Of a stretch of DNA of 64,000 nt, positions 22,758-33,802 are shown piece by piece. A program made the translations under genes and the position numbers. Source of the DNA: Nissolia schottii (lineage: Eukaryota > Streptophyta > Magnoliopsida > Fabales > Fabaceae); NCBI GenBank assembly GCA_003254905.1, contig QANU01099176.1, forward strand, positions 204,136 through 268,135, written 5' to 3'. The notes beneath the pieces were generated by a model, which was given only the letters and a program-made list of their open reading frames with translations, made no database searches and was not told the origin of the DNA. Each line of letters starts with the position of its first letter. Positions within the stretch are counted from its first letter, which is position 1.

Positions 22758-23055
22758 AGACTTTGATTACTGGACTTGACACATGTGCTTTAGTTGGTCC
22801 CTCAATTTAAAAAGTTTTAGTTCAATAATTAGATTTTGCAAACGTTGGACTCGTTAATCCATCCGCCAACCATCCACATGGAAATAGTTAGATTGTTTAG
22901 GAACTACTTAGGATAATAATATGAATGTTTAAGAACTACTTAGGGCAACGAGTCTAACATTTACAAAGTCTAGGGACTAATCTGTCACTTTTTTTAAGTT
23001 GAGAGACCAATTAGGATAAAGGTGTAAAGTCCAGGAATCAAATAGGATATTAACC
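22758..23055. mobile_element. Foldback MITE with ~100-bp arms
   Basis: The left arm has GATTACTGGACTTGACAC, GTTGGTCCCTCAATTTAAAA and GCAAACGTTGGACTCGTT. The right arm, on the opposite strand, gives GATTCCTGGACTTTACAC, TTGGTCTCTCAACTTAAAA and GTAAATGTTAGACTCGTT. The arms align almost throughout, leaving a short spacer. Ends were estimated by eye. Confidence 0.6.
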
Positions 23056-23201
23056 AATTTTGTTATTATCCCATTGCGTCAATATTTTTGTTGCTTTATC
23101 AAAAGAAATTAAATATTAAAATCTCTTGATTCCTTTGCAAAATTATGACAAAATTTTGGTGGAGACAAAAACAACAAGAAAGGAAAAATGTCTTGGATTA
23201 G

Positions 23202-24654
23202 TGATAAGTGTCAAATTTACGCAATTGCAAACTGTTGAAAAGGCACCTGTCTGCTTAAGTTTAATGAATTATCTGATTAAATTCTCCACTTTTGTAGGAT
23301 TTGTAAAATATTCTAAAGATGGATACAAGCACAATGGAAAAGAGAAATCCCATAGAGAAAGGAAACAGAGAGCAAAAGGGGCAAGAAGAAGCAGAAAAGC
23401 AAAGGCAAAAGCAGCTACCGCGCAGCGGTGACAATTAGCCGATCAGCGGCTCGCACGAAGGAACCGCTCAGCGGAAGGGACCTAACCACTCAGTGGACCT
23501 TGCTTCAAGGTGAAGAAACTTAGCCGCGAAGGAAGCTCTGCAGCCGCACCTGCAGCTGCAATGCCGCCCTGCTCTGACACCGCTCAGCGCACCGCACGCC
23601 GCTCAGCAGCTCTGACAGATAATGTCAGAGCAGAGCCACCATTCAGAGGAAACTTGGCGGTGAAGAAACCTCAAACCGCTGAGCGGTGCACCCATGCCGC
23701 TCAGCGGTGACCCCCAAACTCGGCCTATAAATAGAGGCCGAGGCTCACAACATGGAGGCATCATTTAGAGTTCAGAATTCGTTCTTTTCTCATTTCATTT
23801 CAATTTCAAATCTTAGTTTAGTTTAGCAACAAAGAGGAGGCTAGTGAAGGAGCCGGGAGAATCAAGGAAGCACGGCGGACGTCGTCATGATAGCATGAGA
23901 ACGTGTCATGGTAAGCGTCCATCACCTTGCCTCCGAGATACTCTTGTAAGATGGATTCGTAATCCTCTTGTTGTTGGGATTTTGATGATTATTATAGACT
24001 GATTGTATCTATGTACTTTTACATTAATGAATCTATCATTTTCTATGATTTGCATGAAGCGATTTTAAACTTAATGCTTGTTTTAGCTTAGTTATCTAAA
24101 GCATGATTTCAAACTGCATGGTTGCGCGTGAGAACGGCATCATAAGTTGGAACTAAATCAATTCATCTAATAAACCTAATTGCTAGAGATAGAGTTAGGG
24201 ATATTAGTCGCTTTTTAACATCTAAAATAATGCTGGTGTACTTTGTTAAGCTTGTGTGCGAGAGTGACAGCATAACAAGGGAAACCTGTGATTTTTTCAT
24301 GCGCAAGAGCGATGAACAAGTTAAGAACTGATGGCGAGGAATCAAAGAAAGGATAATTCTAATGTTTGAGTTATGAATGCATGAAACTATAATAGGGTTC
24401 AAAACCCAACAAGCTTCCTGATCTGTCTCTACTTTGTTGCCTATTTATCTTTCTGTTATTTATTTATTTATCCAATTATCAAATCACCAATCCTTCACTT
24501 TATTGTTTAATTAACAAACTCAAGAACGGTATTTTTGCAACTCTCTGTGGATACGATTATACCTGACTGTACTGCAATTGGATTCCTTGTGAATCTGAAA
24601 GCTGTAAAGAAGCATGTATTATTTTGAACGACGAGAGCAAAAATGCTTTCAACA
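23202..24654 (+). mobile_element. Athila-like Ty3/gypsy solo LTR with perfect target duplication
   Basis: Starts TGATAAGTGTCAAATT and ends GCTTTCAACA. It is flanked on both sides by ATTAG (23197-23201 and 24655-24659), a perfect 5-bp duplication. The start resembles that of the Athila-type LTR at 61304-62896 (TGATAAG). Upstream of its TATA box is a cluster of CCGCTSAGCGG palindromes (exact at 23464-23474, 23676-23686 and 23697-23707). Open frames 23126-23431, 23510-23710 and 24163-24402 lie in or across it and are not genes. Confidence 0.82.
23726..23733 (+). promoter_or_regulatory. LTR TATA box
   Basis: TATAAATA inside CGGCC-TATAAATAGA-GGCCG, so the box lies between two short inverted arms. 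It lies about 20 bp past the last CCGCTCAGCGG copy and is the probable core promoter of the solo LTR. Confidence 0.6.
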
Positions 24655-24659
24655 ATTAG

Positions 24660-24900
24660 CATGAGAATAAACCATTAAACTAATCCTTAAAGTTTGCAAC
24701 ACCAATTAAATCTGTCTCTGTAGTTTTAAATTGGTCAAATTCTTTCCTTTTAGTTGGCAAATGTTAATCAAGTTAGTCCCTTTACATGTCTACTCGAATG
24801 ACTAATTTGATTGACATTTGCTAACTACAAGGACAAATTTGATTGATGTTGTAAACTCTAGGGACTGATTTGATGTTTTATTCATTAGCACGAACACCCC
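24660..24900. mobile_element. Foldback MITE, ~240 bp
   Basis: The left arm AATAAACCATTAAACTAATCC and the phrase AAAGTTTGCAACACCAATTA match the reverse complement of the right arm (ATAAAACATCAAATCAGTCC; GAGTTTACAACATCAATCA). The Athila-like solo LTR was inserted beside its left end. Confidence 0.55.
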
Positions 24901-27900
24901 AAGTTTCTCAGAGAAGGAAGTGGGAATAAGATGTAAAGATTTAAAGGCCTTCTACCTCGTCATGTTGGGCGAGCAGTGCTGACGATTAATAACCATGGAA
25001 CATTCTCCACTCTACAAGATCTTTGGGGCATATGGTTCGCGGAATCTGTCAATATTTCCAAAAATTTGAGCTTGGGAATAACAAATTCTTGCGTTTGGTT
25101 CGTAGAATAAAAAAAATATTCTCAAAAAATTTATATTTCCAAGAATAAAAAAAACATTAACTTTCTTCAATTTTTAATCTCACTTTCTCCCATGAAAATG
25201 TTAGATTTCGATGGGAAGGGAATATCTCTAAAAAAATTAAATTAACAAATTTATCCTCATTAAAAATTAAGAAACCAATTTTGCACTTCCTAATTCAACA
25301 GAACCTTATTCATCATCATCTTCCTCCTCTTTTTAGATCTACAGGTTCAAGGTCTTCTCCCTCCAGCCACCATACTTGTTGCCAACCATCACACTTGCAT
25401 CCACTGGTGTAACATCCCGATTTTTCTTAGAAAAATAATCATAACCGTAATTATTAAATTAATTTTTCTAATCATGATTAGAGAATTAAAATGGAAAATT
25501 TTTAAGTAGAATATTCCCAGGAAATAATACGTGTCACGATAGGAGGTTCGGCCGACAACCGAACGGCCGCTGTTCGCCGATGGAATTTTCTGACGCGAAA
25601 AAGGTGTCCCTGAGAATAGTCTCCCGGAGAAAAATTCACAAACACCTTAAAAAAAATTAATACCCGGAGGTAGGGGAGAATTAGAGGATCGGACGGTATA
25701 AACGGAATATTTTTCAGACGACCGTGCGCAACGCACCGACACTGCGAGCGATAAAACACGAGTGAACCGGAACCGAGAGAAAATGAAATTTCAGCAGTTG
25801 GAGCTGAAGGGCTGAACGGTGAAGAGAGGAGATTTTTGTTCAAAAATAATCCCCTAAATCATGCTTCCACACTTACACAACCTTACTTGTCTTACACTCT
25901 AAACCAAAATCCCATCACTTAGCCATACCCATGCCCATGCTTTCTACTATTCATCTAATTTATTCAATTAATTTCCCTCACCACCAGCCCCTCCCAAAAT
26001 CGAGACTCCTCTTCCAAAACTCCAAGCAAAAATATCATTTCTCATCTTCTCCAAAACACACTAAGCCAAACCTCAAGAACACCACCAAACCCTCAAGAGC
26101 TCAAGCACATTTCCTTCTCCTTCCACCTTCCATCAAAACCGAAACCACAGCCCTCAAGTCTCCTCATCTTAGCTTCATTTTCTTACACCCACTACCAAGA
26201 GGAACAACATCATCCTCTTCATTGTGCAAGGTCCTCACCTTGGAGAAAAGAGGAGTTCAAGCTTTGGAAGACAACAAGGCTTGTAGGACTTCATTCAAAA
26301 CTTCCCTCACCACCACCAAGTTTTCTACAGGTGGGTAGTACCATCACCCCTGTCTATGGGATGTTATTGTATGCTTATGTGTATCTTGAGTAGGAAAAAT
26401 TAGAAATGCTATGAGGATAAATGTTACTGTTTCATGTTGAATATATTTACGTTGTTTCATGATTCTTGAACATTCATGTTGTTGCTCGGGTACTGCTGGA
26501 ACATAGGGTGTGACCATGGATGAGTGTAAGAGAACGAGAGAAAATAAGCCAGGAGCTGGGCGCCGAGCTTTCCGCGGAGAGGGACATAGAGGAGTCTAGA
26601 GAGTTGAAGAACGGGCGTCAGTAGTGGTTCCCTGGAAGGTTTCTTAGTGGTTTCTGCGGAGGATGCCCTAGAGTGGTAGAGTGGATTCCCTAGAATCGTT
26701 AAATAGTTCCCTGGAAAGTGTGCTGAGTGAACACTGGGAAAGGTGTGGAAAGGGTTCCGCGGAGGATCCCTGAAGTACGCTGAGTGGGTTACCTGGAGAG
26801 TTGAGTGAGAACCAGAACTTTGTGTTGAGTGGGTCCGCGAAGGATCCCTGGAGAGCTGAGAAGGTTACGTGAAGAGTGTTGAGTGGGCACCAAGAGTGGT
26901 GCTGAGTGGGTTCCGCGGAGGTTCCCCGGAGTGATGAGTGGCTCTCTGGAGAGTAGACCGAGTGAGCACCAGTAGTGGTGACGGAGTAGGGTTCCGCAGA
27001 GGAACCCTAGGACGGATGAGCGAACTCCCGATGTTTCAGATTAGCGCCAGTAGAGGTGCCAAGTGGGTTCCGCGGAGATCCCCCGCAATGGTTGAGTAAC
27101 CCCTAGATAATTGCTTAGTGGGTTCCGCGGAGGTTCCCTAGTGTTGATGGTGGTTTCCGAGCAAGGGGTTCCGAGGTCCATTATATTCCAAGAAGCACTT
27201 AGCAGCAGAAGTTCATGTGATAGGTTTATAATGCTATTTGTGTTACTATGAGCCACCTAAGGGTGCAGAGAACAAAGATATGAGCATCGAGTTGTGCATG
27301 CATCATGAGGATAGACCACTAGAGATTTCGCTATGCCCAAGGTCAATGAATGAAGATAATAATGAACGCAAGAACCAGAATAGTACCAAAAGATAAAGTG
27401 CATGTGATAATGAGATATGATGAATGAGAAAACGCTAACCCGGGTGAGCCGGTATGCGTAAGAAAAAGAAAGCATATGATACCGGTTAACTAAAATGTTA
27501 AAGTTCATGCATAGTGCGCAAGAGCAGGCTCGAAGGAAATGCAGGCCTTGTGTACGTCACCATGCTCATAAGGAACGCATGGGACACGATCACCTTGCAT
27601 ACATACCTATGTGATTAAAGCGTCGTTATGTCTCGACCATGTCACCATGCTCATAAGGAACGCATGGGGCAAGGTCACCAGGCATACATATATGAGTATT
27701 AGTGTCAGAACGGTCAAGGATAGAAAGCACGAGAACTTAGTAAGAAAGACTAGTTCCCTGTCACCTAGTAACTAGATAAAGCCGCCCAGGAACTTAGGCA
27801 AGAAATAACTGGCAGGATGTCTAGATGCATGAACACTTAGAGATCTCCTGGACGGCTGGAGCATAATTGAGTAACCAGTTTCCCCTATGCCATAGTCAAC

Positions 27901-27934
27901 CACTGAGAACCACCGTTCTCACCCCCACTCACTT

Positions 27935-28000
27935 ATGGCTTCAGGCGAGATAGATGACGTCCCCGCCGAGGAAGAGGCGGATCCTGCGCAACAGATTTAG
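27935..28000 (+). CDS. Conserved acidic mini-ORF in the large LTR (copy F)
   Basis: 21-aa frame MASGEIDDVPAEEEADPAQQ plus I. It starts right after a box (GTTCTCACCCCCACT, then TTATG) conserved in the same place of copies A, C, D, E, F and G. Copy E has a 21-aa acidic frame on the - strand (34332-34267), and copy A a 15-aa one (10631-10584, MTPGADEDSTEQQEE). No known family; coding status is unproven. Confidence 0.3.
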   Translation: MASGEIDDVPAEEEADPAQQI

Positions 28001-28481
28001 GACAGTAGACCCTGAGACAGGGGAGGAGGCAGAGCTTTGGTCAGTCCTAGTAGTGAATCGTCCCACACCCCGCCGTGTTGCGCCACCGGTACTCCCCGAG
28101 CCAGAGACTTCCGCCAACGGCGAGCCCATTCCGTATGAGAAGGACGTGGAGGTCGACCCAGTTCCTGTGAGATTGCGACCACCCAAGACATACCAGCAGA
28201 CTGCATGGATGAGGACGGCCAGAGACTATCGCCGTCAGTTCGCGCCTCGCACTCCCAGCCACGAGGCAGGTCCATCCTACGGCCCCCGAGACCCGCCAGA
28301 TGTACCAGTGCCTTCCTCACCTCAGGAGGAGTATCCTCTGGTAGCCATGGAGGAGGATGACGAGGAGGACGAGCCGGAGCCGGAGTACGAGCCAGAGGGG
28401 TCAGAGCCGGAGGAGGATCCAGAGGAGGACCTCGAGGAGGATCCGGAGGAAGATTTCAACGAGGTCGAGCCAGAGACCTGA
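27954..28481 (+). CDS. GC-rich 175-aa ORF of unknown function inside LTR copy F
   Basis: Begins MTSPPRKRRILRNRFRT, with a basic N-terminus. The middle is proline-rich, and the last ~45 residues are a strongly acidic repeat tail (EEDDEEDEPEPE, then EEDPEEDLEEDPEEDF). I recognise no domain. The distance from the conserved box to the LTR end is about 490-530 bp in copies A, C, D, E and G but about 1040 bp in F. The ORF therefore coincides with extra sequence unique to F here. It overlaps the acidic mini-ORF in another frame. GC content is well above the neighbours. It could be captured sequence, an expanded acidic repeat, or chance. Confidence 0.35.
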   Translation: MTSPPRKRRILRNRFRTVDPETGEEAELWSVLVVNRPTPRRVAPPVLPEPETSANGEPIPYEKDVEVDPVPVRLRPPKTYQQTAWMRTARDYRRQFAPRTPSHEAGPSYGPRDPPDVPVPSSPQEEYPLVAMEEDDEEDEPEPEYEPEGSEPEEDPEEDLEEDPEEDFNEVEPET

Positions 28482-28973
28482 CCAGCACTATATCCAAACC
28501 CTGTCATCAGATGCCACCCTTTTTGCTAGTGGCCCGCGCCTTATGTGTATTTTGATGTACTCTATTTCGTAGCCACTGATAGTATGTATGGGCTTAGAGT
28601 ATGTCTAGCCCTTTTGATGTATTAATACAGTATTTATGATATGTACTCATGACTTCTTGACATGTATGATATTGGCTGTTGGACCCACTTGGTGCTATTT
28701 ACTTTACTGTTCACGTATGTATGTGTATGACAGACGACGCACGTATTTATCTGTTATACGACTATTTGGGACTTATGATAGTTCACACGCATGGCTCTAT
28801 TTTGACGCATGATAATAACTTATGTTCAAAAAAAAAAATGGGCCCTTATCTTCAGTTAACTTAGTTATTTTCCAAAAGCAAAGTAGGGACTACCAATATT
28901 CCCACACAGCAGATAACAACCTAGCAGACGCAGATTATGACTTAAGCATAAGCTGCTAACCTAGGGTGTTACA

Positions 28974-29287
28974 GCTGGCGCCTCTAGGTTGTGCAACTGT
29001 CGGCTCCTCCAGGTGGCATAGCCACCAACGCCTCAAGGTCGCGCAGCCGATGAGCCTCTAGCCAACGCCATTGCTCCAGATTCTATGATCGTTGCTTCAG
29101 ATTGTGACCGTTGTGATCATCTACTTCAGCGACATTTGTTGTATCACTGCCTTATGCTTTTTGGAAGGGAGCCTTTTGTTACTCACGTCCATCGCCTTGA
29201 CCATTTTTGGATTTGAATCGATGCATCATTTCTCCTTCTTTTTTTTTTTTGAAAATAGAATATTGAAGATTGAAGAACAATCTAGTA
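28974..29287. other. Spacer between copy F and the SINE
   Basis: GC-richer stretch with two or three GCCTC-AGGT phrases, then T-rich DNA. No gene or named repeat recognised, though it may belong to the outer element. Confidence 0.4.
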
Positions 29288-29474
29288 GTGGTTGATCCAA
29301 GTGGTAAGCGGCTTGGTATCGCTTAAGCAAGGTCTCGAGTTTGAGACTTTGTGTACGCAGTTATCCCCGCTAGGAGACTCACCCGCCATAGCCAGGTGCG
29401 TGACTCGAGTCGACCCGGATTGGTCAAGGCTAGGCCTTGGATACTGGGCAGGCAAGCTTAAAAAAAAATAGAAC
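29288..29474 (+). mobile_element. tRNA-derived SINE
   Basis: About 187 bp, flanked by a perfect 12-bp duplication AACAATCTAGTA (29276-29287 and 29475-29486). It begins GTGGTTGATCCAAGTGGTAA, with a box A-like GATCCAAGTGG, and has box B-like GAGTTTGAGAC 40 bp on, as in tRNA-derived polymerase III promoters. It ends in an A-rich tail (AAAAAAAAATAGAAC). This resembles the plant Au-type SINE layout. Confidence 0.82.
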
Positions 29475-29950
29475 AACAATCTAGTATTTCTTTATATTTC
29501 TTTACAAATTAATTTATAACATGGATATAATTTTCATGATATTATGGCTACAATTATGTTTAAATATGAATTTAATGTTTGTAATAATTATTTTTTTAAT
29601 TTAAATTGTTAAGGGTATTTTTAGAAAAATGAACAATGTTCTTAGAAATGTTTGTATCAACCAAAAGCAGAAATAGTTCATTTCCAGACATATTTTGTAA
29701 AATTATTGGGGGTTTAATATGTTAATCAAACATATTTAAATGTCATTCTTGAGAAAGCTATTTCTGAAAATGGCATTCATAAGAATCTAAAATGAATTTG
29801 CTAACCACACACCCCATTAAAGTTAAAGTATTTTTGTAATGGGCATTTTATGGAGGCCAAGGTAGAAAACAACCCTTCCTAGACTGGACGCAACCTCCTC
29901 GAAGGAATGAATGTCTTGAAAAGGGTATCAAATGGAAGATAACTAATTGA

Positions 29951-30378
29951 TATAGAGTGAACATTCACAAAGATCCATGGATATTCTCTACCTTCCCTCA
30001 TACTTTACCCCCTAAATCATGCTTCAACAATGATCTTATCTTGGTATGTCAACTAATGAACGAAGATGGATCTTAGAATGAGGATATGATCCGGGGTAGT
30101 TTCACCCAACCAATTACAAAAGAAATCCTCCACACATCCATCAAAGAAAGAAGGTCAAGACTAGATCTCATGACAAATGACAAAAGATGAGAACTATTTT
30201 ATGAAGTCCTCATATGAAGTGCATTCAAATTATATCACCCTACAGTGGAAAATTGACATCCTTGATCTTCAGATAAAAATCTCTGGTCCTCTATTTGGTC
30301 ACTCAAATTGCCTCCCAAAATAAAAGGCCTAGTTTGGAAGTTGAATCATGAAGGTCTTCTAGTGAGCCAAAATTAAAG
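29951..30378 (+). pseudogene. LINE ORF2 C-terminal fragment (zf-RVT region)
   Basis: One frame, broken by several stops, reads YRVNIHKDPWIFSTFPHTLP near its start and WSSIWSLKLPPKIKGLVWKL near its end. These are the NI..DPWI and KLPPKIK..VW motifs of plant LINE ORF2 ends. A cysteine pair CPWC follows in another frame near 30414, as in the family zinc-finger-like segment. Reverse transcriptase upstream is not seen. Confidence 0.7.
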
Positions 30379-30791
30379 CAAAGAATTCAACAGGTGAATA
30401 AAACTTGTCCTTGGTGCCCAACAACAAAGAATATGTTTATCACTATTTTGTCTTGTTTCCTCACTAGACTCAAGTGTGGGAAATCCTTGGTATAATGCAA
30501 AGTCAATTGATTGATAATGCAACATCATGTTTTTGCATAAATGAGAATACTGTCTTTCAGTACGGTAAGCAGAGATTAGTATTATATTGTTAACTAGACA
30601 TATGTTTGAAATACACAGCAACATAATAAAATAAAATATTATAATAAGCTAATAAGACAAAAATTGTCCAATCAGCTAATAGAATGAAATAGTAGTTAGT
30701 GCGAAAAATCAGTCAGTCAATTTTTTTTACAGTCAATTATTAGTTCTACTGAGACAATGCTTGGGCCAAAAACCCAAAGAGGTGTCTCAGG
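30379..30791. other. LINE tail and unassigned AT-rich DNA
   Basis: The first ~150 bp may still be decayed LINE sequence; the rest is AT-rich and unassigned. Part of it is probably the start of the element (copy I) into which copies D and E inserted. Confidence 0.35.
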
Positions 30792-33760
30792 TGTAACACT
30801 CCTGCTAACTGCTTTGTTATAGTCGTAAACAATGCTCATAAAGTTGTCAATTGCTTTGGTTGAAAGTATTCTCTTACCGAAAATATGGACCAATTTTAAA
30901 ACTTTTTTCCTTTCTTTATTAAAACACAGTATGAGCCATTCGTAATTGAGAAGACATACATATATACACAAGTGATAGAGTCTAAAAAACTTAAGCGTTT
31001 AGTAGTAAAGTAGAGAAGCATCCACGACAATTCATGGAAAACATAACGTACATTTATTCATGTAGGTCCAGATATAGTTACACATTGATAGTACTAATAC
31101 ATAATACATTTAATTCACATAGAGCTAAGGGCATGTCTAATCCTTTTAGCTTATAATACAAAATACAATATGCTTATGAGCCGCGATGCGTAGATAGCAC
31201 AATAGTCCCACTGCTCCTTTGTATCATCTCGCCTGCAAGGCTCCTCAGTTGTCCTGTGATACTCTCTCTGCTCCGACGTACTTGTCGTAATTGTCTAGAA
31301 ACATAAATGAGTGGGGGGATGAGAACGTTGCATCCTCAGTGGGAAATCTTAGGGCATAACTATCTATTTTCGCTTCATTTATGATCCAGGCCACTCAGGA
31401 GATCTCTATGTGTCAAAGTATACTAACATCCCTACTTATTATTATTGTCCATGCTATTCCTGAGCAGTTTTATCTAAATTACTAGGTGATCAGGAATTCT
31501 AGTCTTTGCATTACTTAACATAAGAAAACCTACCGCGCTTACTAATTCTATTCACTTGGGTAACGTGACATCGAGTCACATTATTCTCGTATCGCATAAC
31601 CTTATAGAGGCTGTCAGGTGACACCTTTGCCTCTCGACTTTGCCTTATTGTATGCATACATAGTCATATACATACATCACATATATCATGCATGAGAGGA
31701 TCTAGGTAGTTCTCTTACGCGCCTTGAGGCAACGTCCTTCTTGTTCTATCATGTCCTTCCTCCTTTGTATACCATGGGACCGTCATCCCCTTCTGGTTAC
31801 AACCTGGTTCTAACTTTTATATTGATGATGATCAGGCAGCACTGTTACCTAAGTGGTAGCAAACCACGGATGCATTTAACATACTTCATCAACCATCAAT
31901 AGGGAATAACCATCCTACTTGTAGAATGGCGAGGGGTCGATCCTCTCGACGCAACCAGGAGTAGACTCATATATCCTTCACGTTTCTTTGGGTCCTTTAT
32001 TCGGTCTTGGTGACTTAGACTTATTCGTGACGTCACTTCTCTATATACTCAGTTTTTCATCTTGACTTTGCTAGGAGATCAGGTCTAAGCCTGCGTTTGA
32101 ATTGTTAACCAATCCATCTTGTTGGACTGGCAAGGGGCTTGTCCGTGGATGTGCCAAGAAAGAGGATTTCCCTATTCATACAACTAAGCACTTATCTTTA
32201 AGGTATTTCGAGCCCATTGTGGCTGAAACCTTCTTAAGATCTTTCTTGGTTCCCTATGTTCAATTATAATCTTTTCTTAGTTATGTGATTATCCGTCTAG
32301 TTATCTAAGGTTGTCCTAACATTATAATGACAACCCGTTCCTCATGATGCATCATAATGAATATGTACCACCTATACAGTTAATCACATACAGTTTCCAT
32401 GTGTAACTTGCGGTGCCATAGTGCTTGCCGGGATCTTGGTACCCTTGGGAATTTCTTCAGTCACTCAGTGGCCTCTCTAGGGCAGCTTAGCAGCTAGGGT
32501 TTTCAGGTCGCTCAACGACCTCTTCAGGGCCGCTCAGTGGCCACTAGAACGTGGAGGTCGCTCAGCGGAACCCTAAGGCGCTTAGCGGATTGAATGAAAA
32601 CCCTAGAGACAAGCTTACTCTCTTAATCTTTTCTTCCATTTTTCAAACCTTTTCCTTACTCCTTTTCCCAAGTCTATCAAAAGCTAGCCTTCCCTCCTTT
32701 TGAAAACACTTTCAAAATCATTATTTTCATATCAAAACCTTATTCACCCTTAGGTACGCATATATCCCAATCAAGCCACAGATACACACCAGCAGTTTTC
32801 CAGACAAATAACCACAATTCTAACAACATACACATAACAATAAACATACATAAATCACTAAGGTAGTGATCTTGCCAAGGTTACCCCCTTGGAAGGATTT
32901 CAAGGCGATGGAGGAAACTTTGCGCAGAAGTCCCCAGAAGCCCTAGGTGCTTCCAAAGCTTGCTTGATCACCTTTCTCCAAGAGAAAACTTGGCGAAAAA
33001 GTGATGATGAGGGCCACAGTTTGTGCTTGGTGATTTGAGAAAAGAAAATGAATTTGAGCTTAGAGAGTAAAGTATGTGTGTTTGGTTTGCAAAAGAACAA
33101 AGAAAGGAAATGAACTTAAGAAAGGGCAATGGAAGAGCTTCATCTTTTTCATAATTTGGGAAATGAAAATGAAGTGCTTAAATAGAGAAATGGGAAGAGA
33201 GGAAGCCGTGAAACATGGCTGAAAATAAAGAAAGAAAGTGAACCAAGATAGGAACAAAGAGTTGGCATAAGGTGATAAGTCATAAGATGACAAATTTGAC
33301 TTTTGTTTGGCTTAAGGGTGTGTGGGGGGTGTGTGTACTGTGAGAAATTTATCTTGTGGCAGCCGTGTGTGTGTGTCTTACATAAATTGTGGTGTGTGAA
33401 TTTGATCGTGTTTGGTCATGTTTGGTCGTTAACTGTTTGTGTATGGATGTTCTAAAAATTTTCTGAACATATAATCTTTATCTAGTAATTTTTCTAATAA
33501 GGAATTTAAGGTATTCCAAGAAATTCGTAAATTTACTTTTGTAAAAGTGTGTTTAACGGATACCTTTGGTACGTGATTAAATTTCGGCGACAACAAATAA
33601 TTAATTCGGATCTCGCGAAATTTTACGAGATCGCGAACTATTACCTTAATTGGCATTTTTGGGAAATAAACTTGGGGATTTAAATTTCTAGTCTAATTAA
33701 ATTACTCGTATATTTATTTATTATGCGAAATATTTACTAAGGAAAAAGCGAGATGTTACA
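30792..33760 (-). mobile_element. Solo LTR, large-LTR family, copy D
   Basis: Begins TGTAACACTCCTGCTAAC on + and ends GCGAGATGTTACA. It has a perfect 5-bp target duplication TCAGG (30787-30791 and 33761-33765). The palindrome zone at 32458-32600 has several GCTCAGCGG-like units. The conserved box and mini-ORF start lie at 31304 on the - strand. No internal coding domain, so it is a solo LTR. Open frames 32900-33656 are low-complexity. Confidence 0.85.
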
Positions 33761-33802
33761 TCAGGTCCAGTTCCCATGTATTTAGGGAATCTAAGGTATT
33801 GT

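Larger units (their letters stand above)
25408..28973 (+). mobile_element. Solo LTR, large-LTR family, copy F (3.57 kb)
   Basis: Starts TGTAACATCCCGATTTTTC and ends CTAGGGTGTTACA, the inverse orientation to copies A-E. Flanks ACTGG (25403-25407) and GCTGG (28974-28978) match at 4 of 5. It is the longest copy because it carries extra GC-rich sequence at about 28001-28490. The leader zone (26560-27150) is a minisatellite with TTCCGCGGA palindromes (exact at 26570, 26755, 26911, 27068 and 27123) instead of the CGCTCAGCGG motif of other copies. Confidence 0.78.
25023..29818. mobile_element. Possible outer DNA element holding copy F and a SINE
   Basis: Left GGGGCATATGGTTCGCGGAAT and right, on the opposite strand, GGGGTGTGTGGTTAGCAAAT look like degenerate inverted ends of a PIF/Harbinger-like element. 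Between them lie large LTR copy F and a SINE, both of which would be later insertions. No clean target duplication was found, so this is tentative. Confidence 0.3.

Noticed and set aside
23510..23710. 66-aa Ala/Arg-rich frame
   Set aside because: Produced by the GC-rich CCGCTCAGCGG cluster upstream of the LTR TATA box.
25931..26338. 135-aa frame in the leader of LTR copy F
   Set aside because: Low-complexity Pro/Ser/Lys/Thr content in a C-rich leader; no equivalent frame in other copies.
29288..29474. A functional tRNA gene
   Set aside because: Box A and B-like motifs are present but no cloverleaf closes, and the A-tail with 12-bp duplication marks a SINE.
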